Part shown: one piece after another, positions 63,237 to 64,000 of the stretch
Layout of the letters: every line of letters begins with the position of its first letter
Numbering within the stretch: the stretch's first letter is position 1
Assembly: GCF_019702925.1 (NCBI RefSeq)
Contig: NZ_AP024713.1
Span: 1,488,001-1,552,000 of the forward strand
DNA from: Campylobacter sp. 19-13652
GTDB lineage: Bacteria; Campylobacterota; Campylobacteria; Campylobacterales; Campylobacteraceae
Reading direction: 5' to 3'
DNA length: 64,000 bases
Translations under genes and position numbers: made by a program
The notes under the pieces: model-generated
Seen by the model: only the letters and a program-made list of their open reading frames with translations
The model's database searches: none
What the model was told of the DNA's origin: nothing

Positions 63237-64000
63237 ATGAGTTTCCGAATTAACACTAACATCAATGCGATGAATTCACACGCTAACGCTGTAGGCAACA
63301 ACAGAGACATTCAGCTTTCTCTTGGTCGCCTTAGCTCAGGTCTTAGAATTTCAACCGCAGCCGATGACGCTTCAGGTCTAGCTATCTCAGACAGCCTACG
63401 CGCTCAGTCAAGCACACTAGGTCAAGCAATATCAAACGGAAATGACGCTATCGGTATCATTCAAGTAGCCGATAAAGCTATGGACGAGCAGCTAAAGATT
63501 CTTGAAACCATCAAAGTAAAAGCTACTCAATCAGCTCAAGATGGTCAAACAACCGAGTCTCGCCGCGCTCTACAAGCCGACATCGTTCGCCTTATGGAGG
63601 AGCTTGATAATATCGCTAACACTACAAGCTTCAACGGTCAGCAACTACTAAATGGTACGTTTTCAAACAAAGAGTTCCAAATCGGTGCTTACTCAAACCA
63701 AACAGTAAAAGCTAGTATTGGTGCTACAAGCTCTGATAAAATCGGTCTTACTCGCTTTGAAAGCTCAAGGCTGTTAACAGCTATGAATGCAAACGTGCAG
63801 TTAAAATTCCTATCAGTTGATGGCGTAAACGACGTAAACGTTGCTGGTGCTACTATTTCTACTGGCTTAGGTCACGGTCTAGGTGCACTTGTAGAAAACA
63901 TCAACAAAGTAAGCGATAAAACTGGCGTACGTGCAAGCTATGATGTTACTTGGATAAGCGACAAAACCATTGCTGGTGGTACTATTAAATCTCTTACAAT
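63237..64000 (+). CDS. fla: Flagellin, N-terminal part (cut by window edge)
   Basis: Main flagellar filament protein. 254 codons visible from ATG 63237 (AAAGGATTTAAA upstream). D0/D1 domain: [17 protein letters not shown], then [20 protein letters not shown] and [20 protein letters not shown], then [17 protein letters not shown]. The variable D2/D3 region begins near residue 190. No signal peptide, as expected for flagellar export. It is either flaA or flaB of a tandem pair; the sigma-28 promoter favours flaA. Confidence 0.93.
   Translation, partial: MSFRINTNINAMNSHANAVGNNRDIQLSLGRLSSGLRISTAADDASGLAISDSLRAQSSTLGQAISNGNDAIGIIQVADKAMDEQLKILETIKVKATQSAQDGQTTESRRALQADIVRLMEELDNIANTTSFNGQQLLNGTFSNKEFQIGAYSNQTVKASIGATSSDKIGLTRFESSRLLTAMNANVQLKFLSVDGVNDVNVAGATISTGLGHGLGALVENINKVSDKTGVRASYDVTWISDKTIAGGTIKSLT

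Overview
The window reads as chromosome of a Campylobacter species outside the jejuni/coli group. Signs are a DsbI/Dba pair, hisH-hisA, pseB-pseC and a sigma-28 flagellin gene, LigE-type ligase, PldA, EptC-type transferase, and above all a family of S-layer (SAP-like) genes that share one 5' end. The species is not assigned.

Layout. 1-0.7 kb: 3' end of leuA. 0.78-7.1 kb (minus): dba, dsbI, a secreted propeller-like protein, then a DMSO-reductase-type operon (dmsA with a one-base frameshift, dmsB, TorD-like chaperone, dmsC). 7.4-10.4 kb: phnA-like gene facing an AT-rich helicase, sharing a perfect 42-bp palindrome. 10.5-17.0 kb: uvrA, a UDP-sugar dehydrogenase, a PDC-sensor membrane protein, hisH and hisA. 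17.1 kb: tRNA-Ser(GCU), target of an 8.2-kb integrated element (17214-25378) bounded by a 17-bp direct repeat. The element has a tyrosine integrase preceded by an arm-domain-only paralogue, small regulators, a Rep-like protein, a large nested hairpin, HicAB, three tandem pairs of tiny membrane-protein genes, and a small gene switched by a 14-G tract. 25.5-29.2 kb: iron/siderophore-type ABC transporter and the ATP-dependent ligase.

29.2-44.3 kb is the S-layer variation locus. Four long S-layer frames (1047, 780, 995, 658 codons) are arranged as two convergent pairs. None has a usable start codon; each begins with the same pair of hairpins and the same roughly 40-codon head, as expected of silent cassettes that gain a promoter and start by recombination. 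Between the two pairs, and so bounded by inverted copies of the shared head, sits an AT-rich glycan module (methyltransferase-double glycosyltransferase plus GDP-mannose 4,6-dehydratase). The stop codons of three neighbouring genes lie in, or at the edge of, the shared repeat.

44.4-64 kb is mostly housekeeping: glycerate permease/kinase, pldA, mobA, an EptC-like transferase, dcd, a TonB-dependent receptor, purF, dapB, a TorD-like protein with a multi-cluster ferredoxin, pseB-pseC, an MFS exporter, rdgB, and the 5' part of a flagellin gene with a sigma-28 promoter and a C10 tract upstream.

The genes connect in several ways: mobA, the TorD-like proteins and dmsABC serve molybdoenzymes; pseBC supplies pseudaminic acid for flagellin; the sugar dehydrogenase, dehydratase and transferases make surface glycans, the likely anchor for the S-layer.
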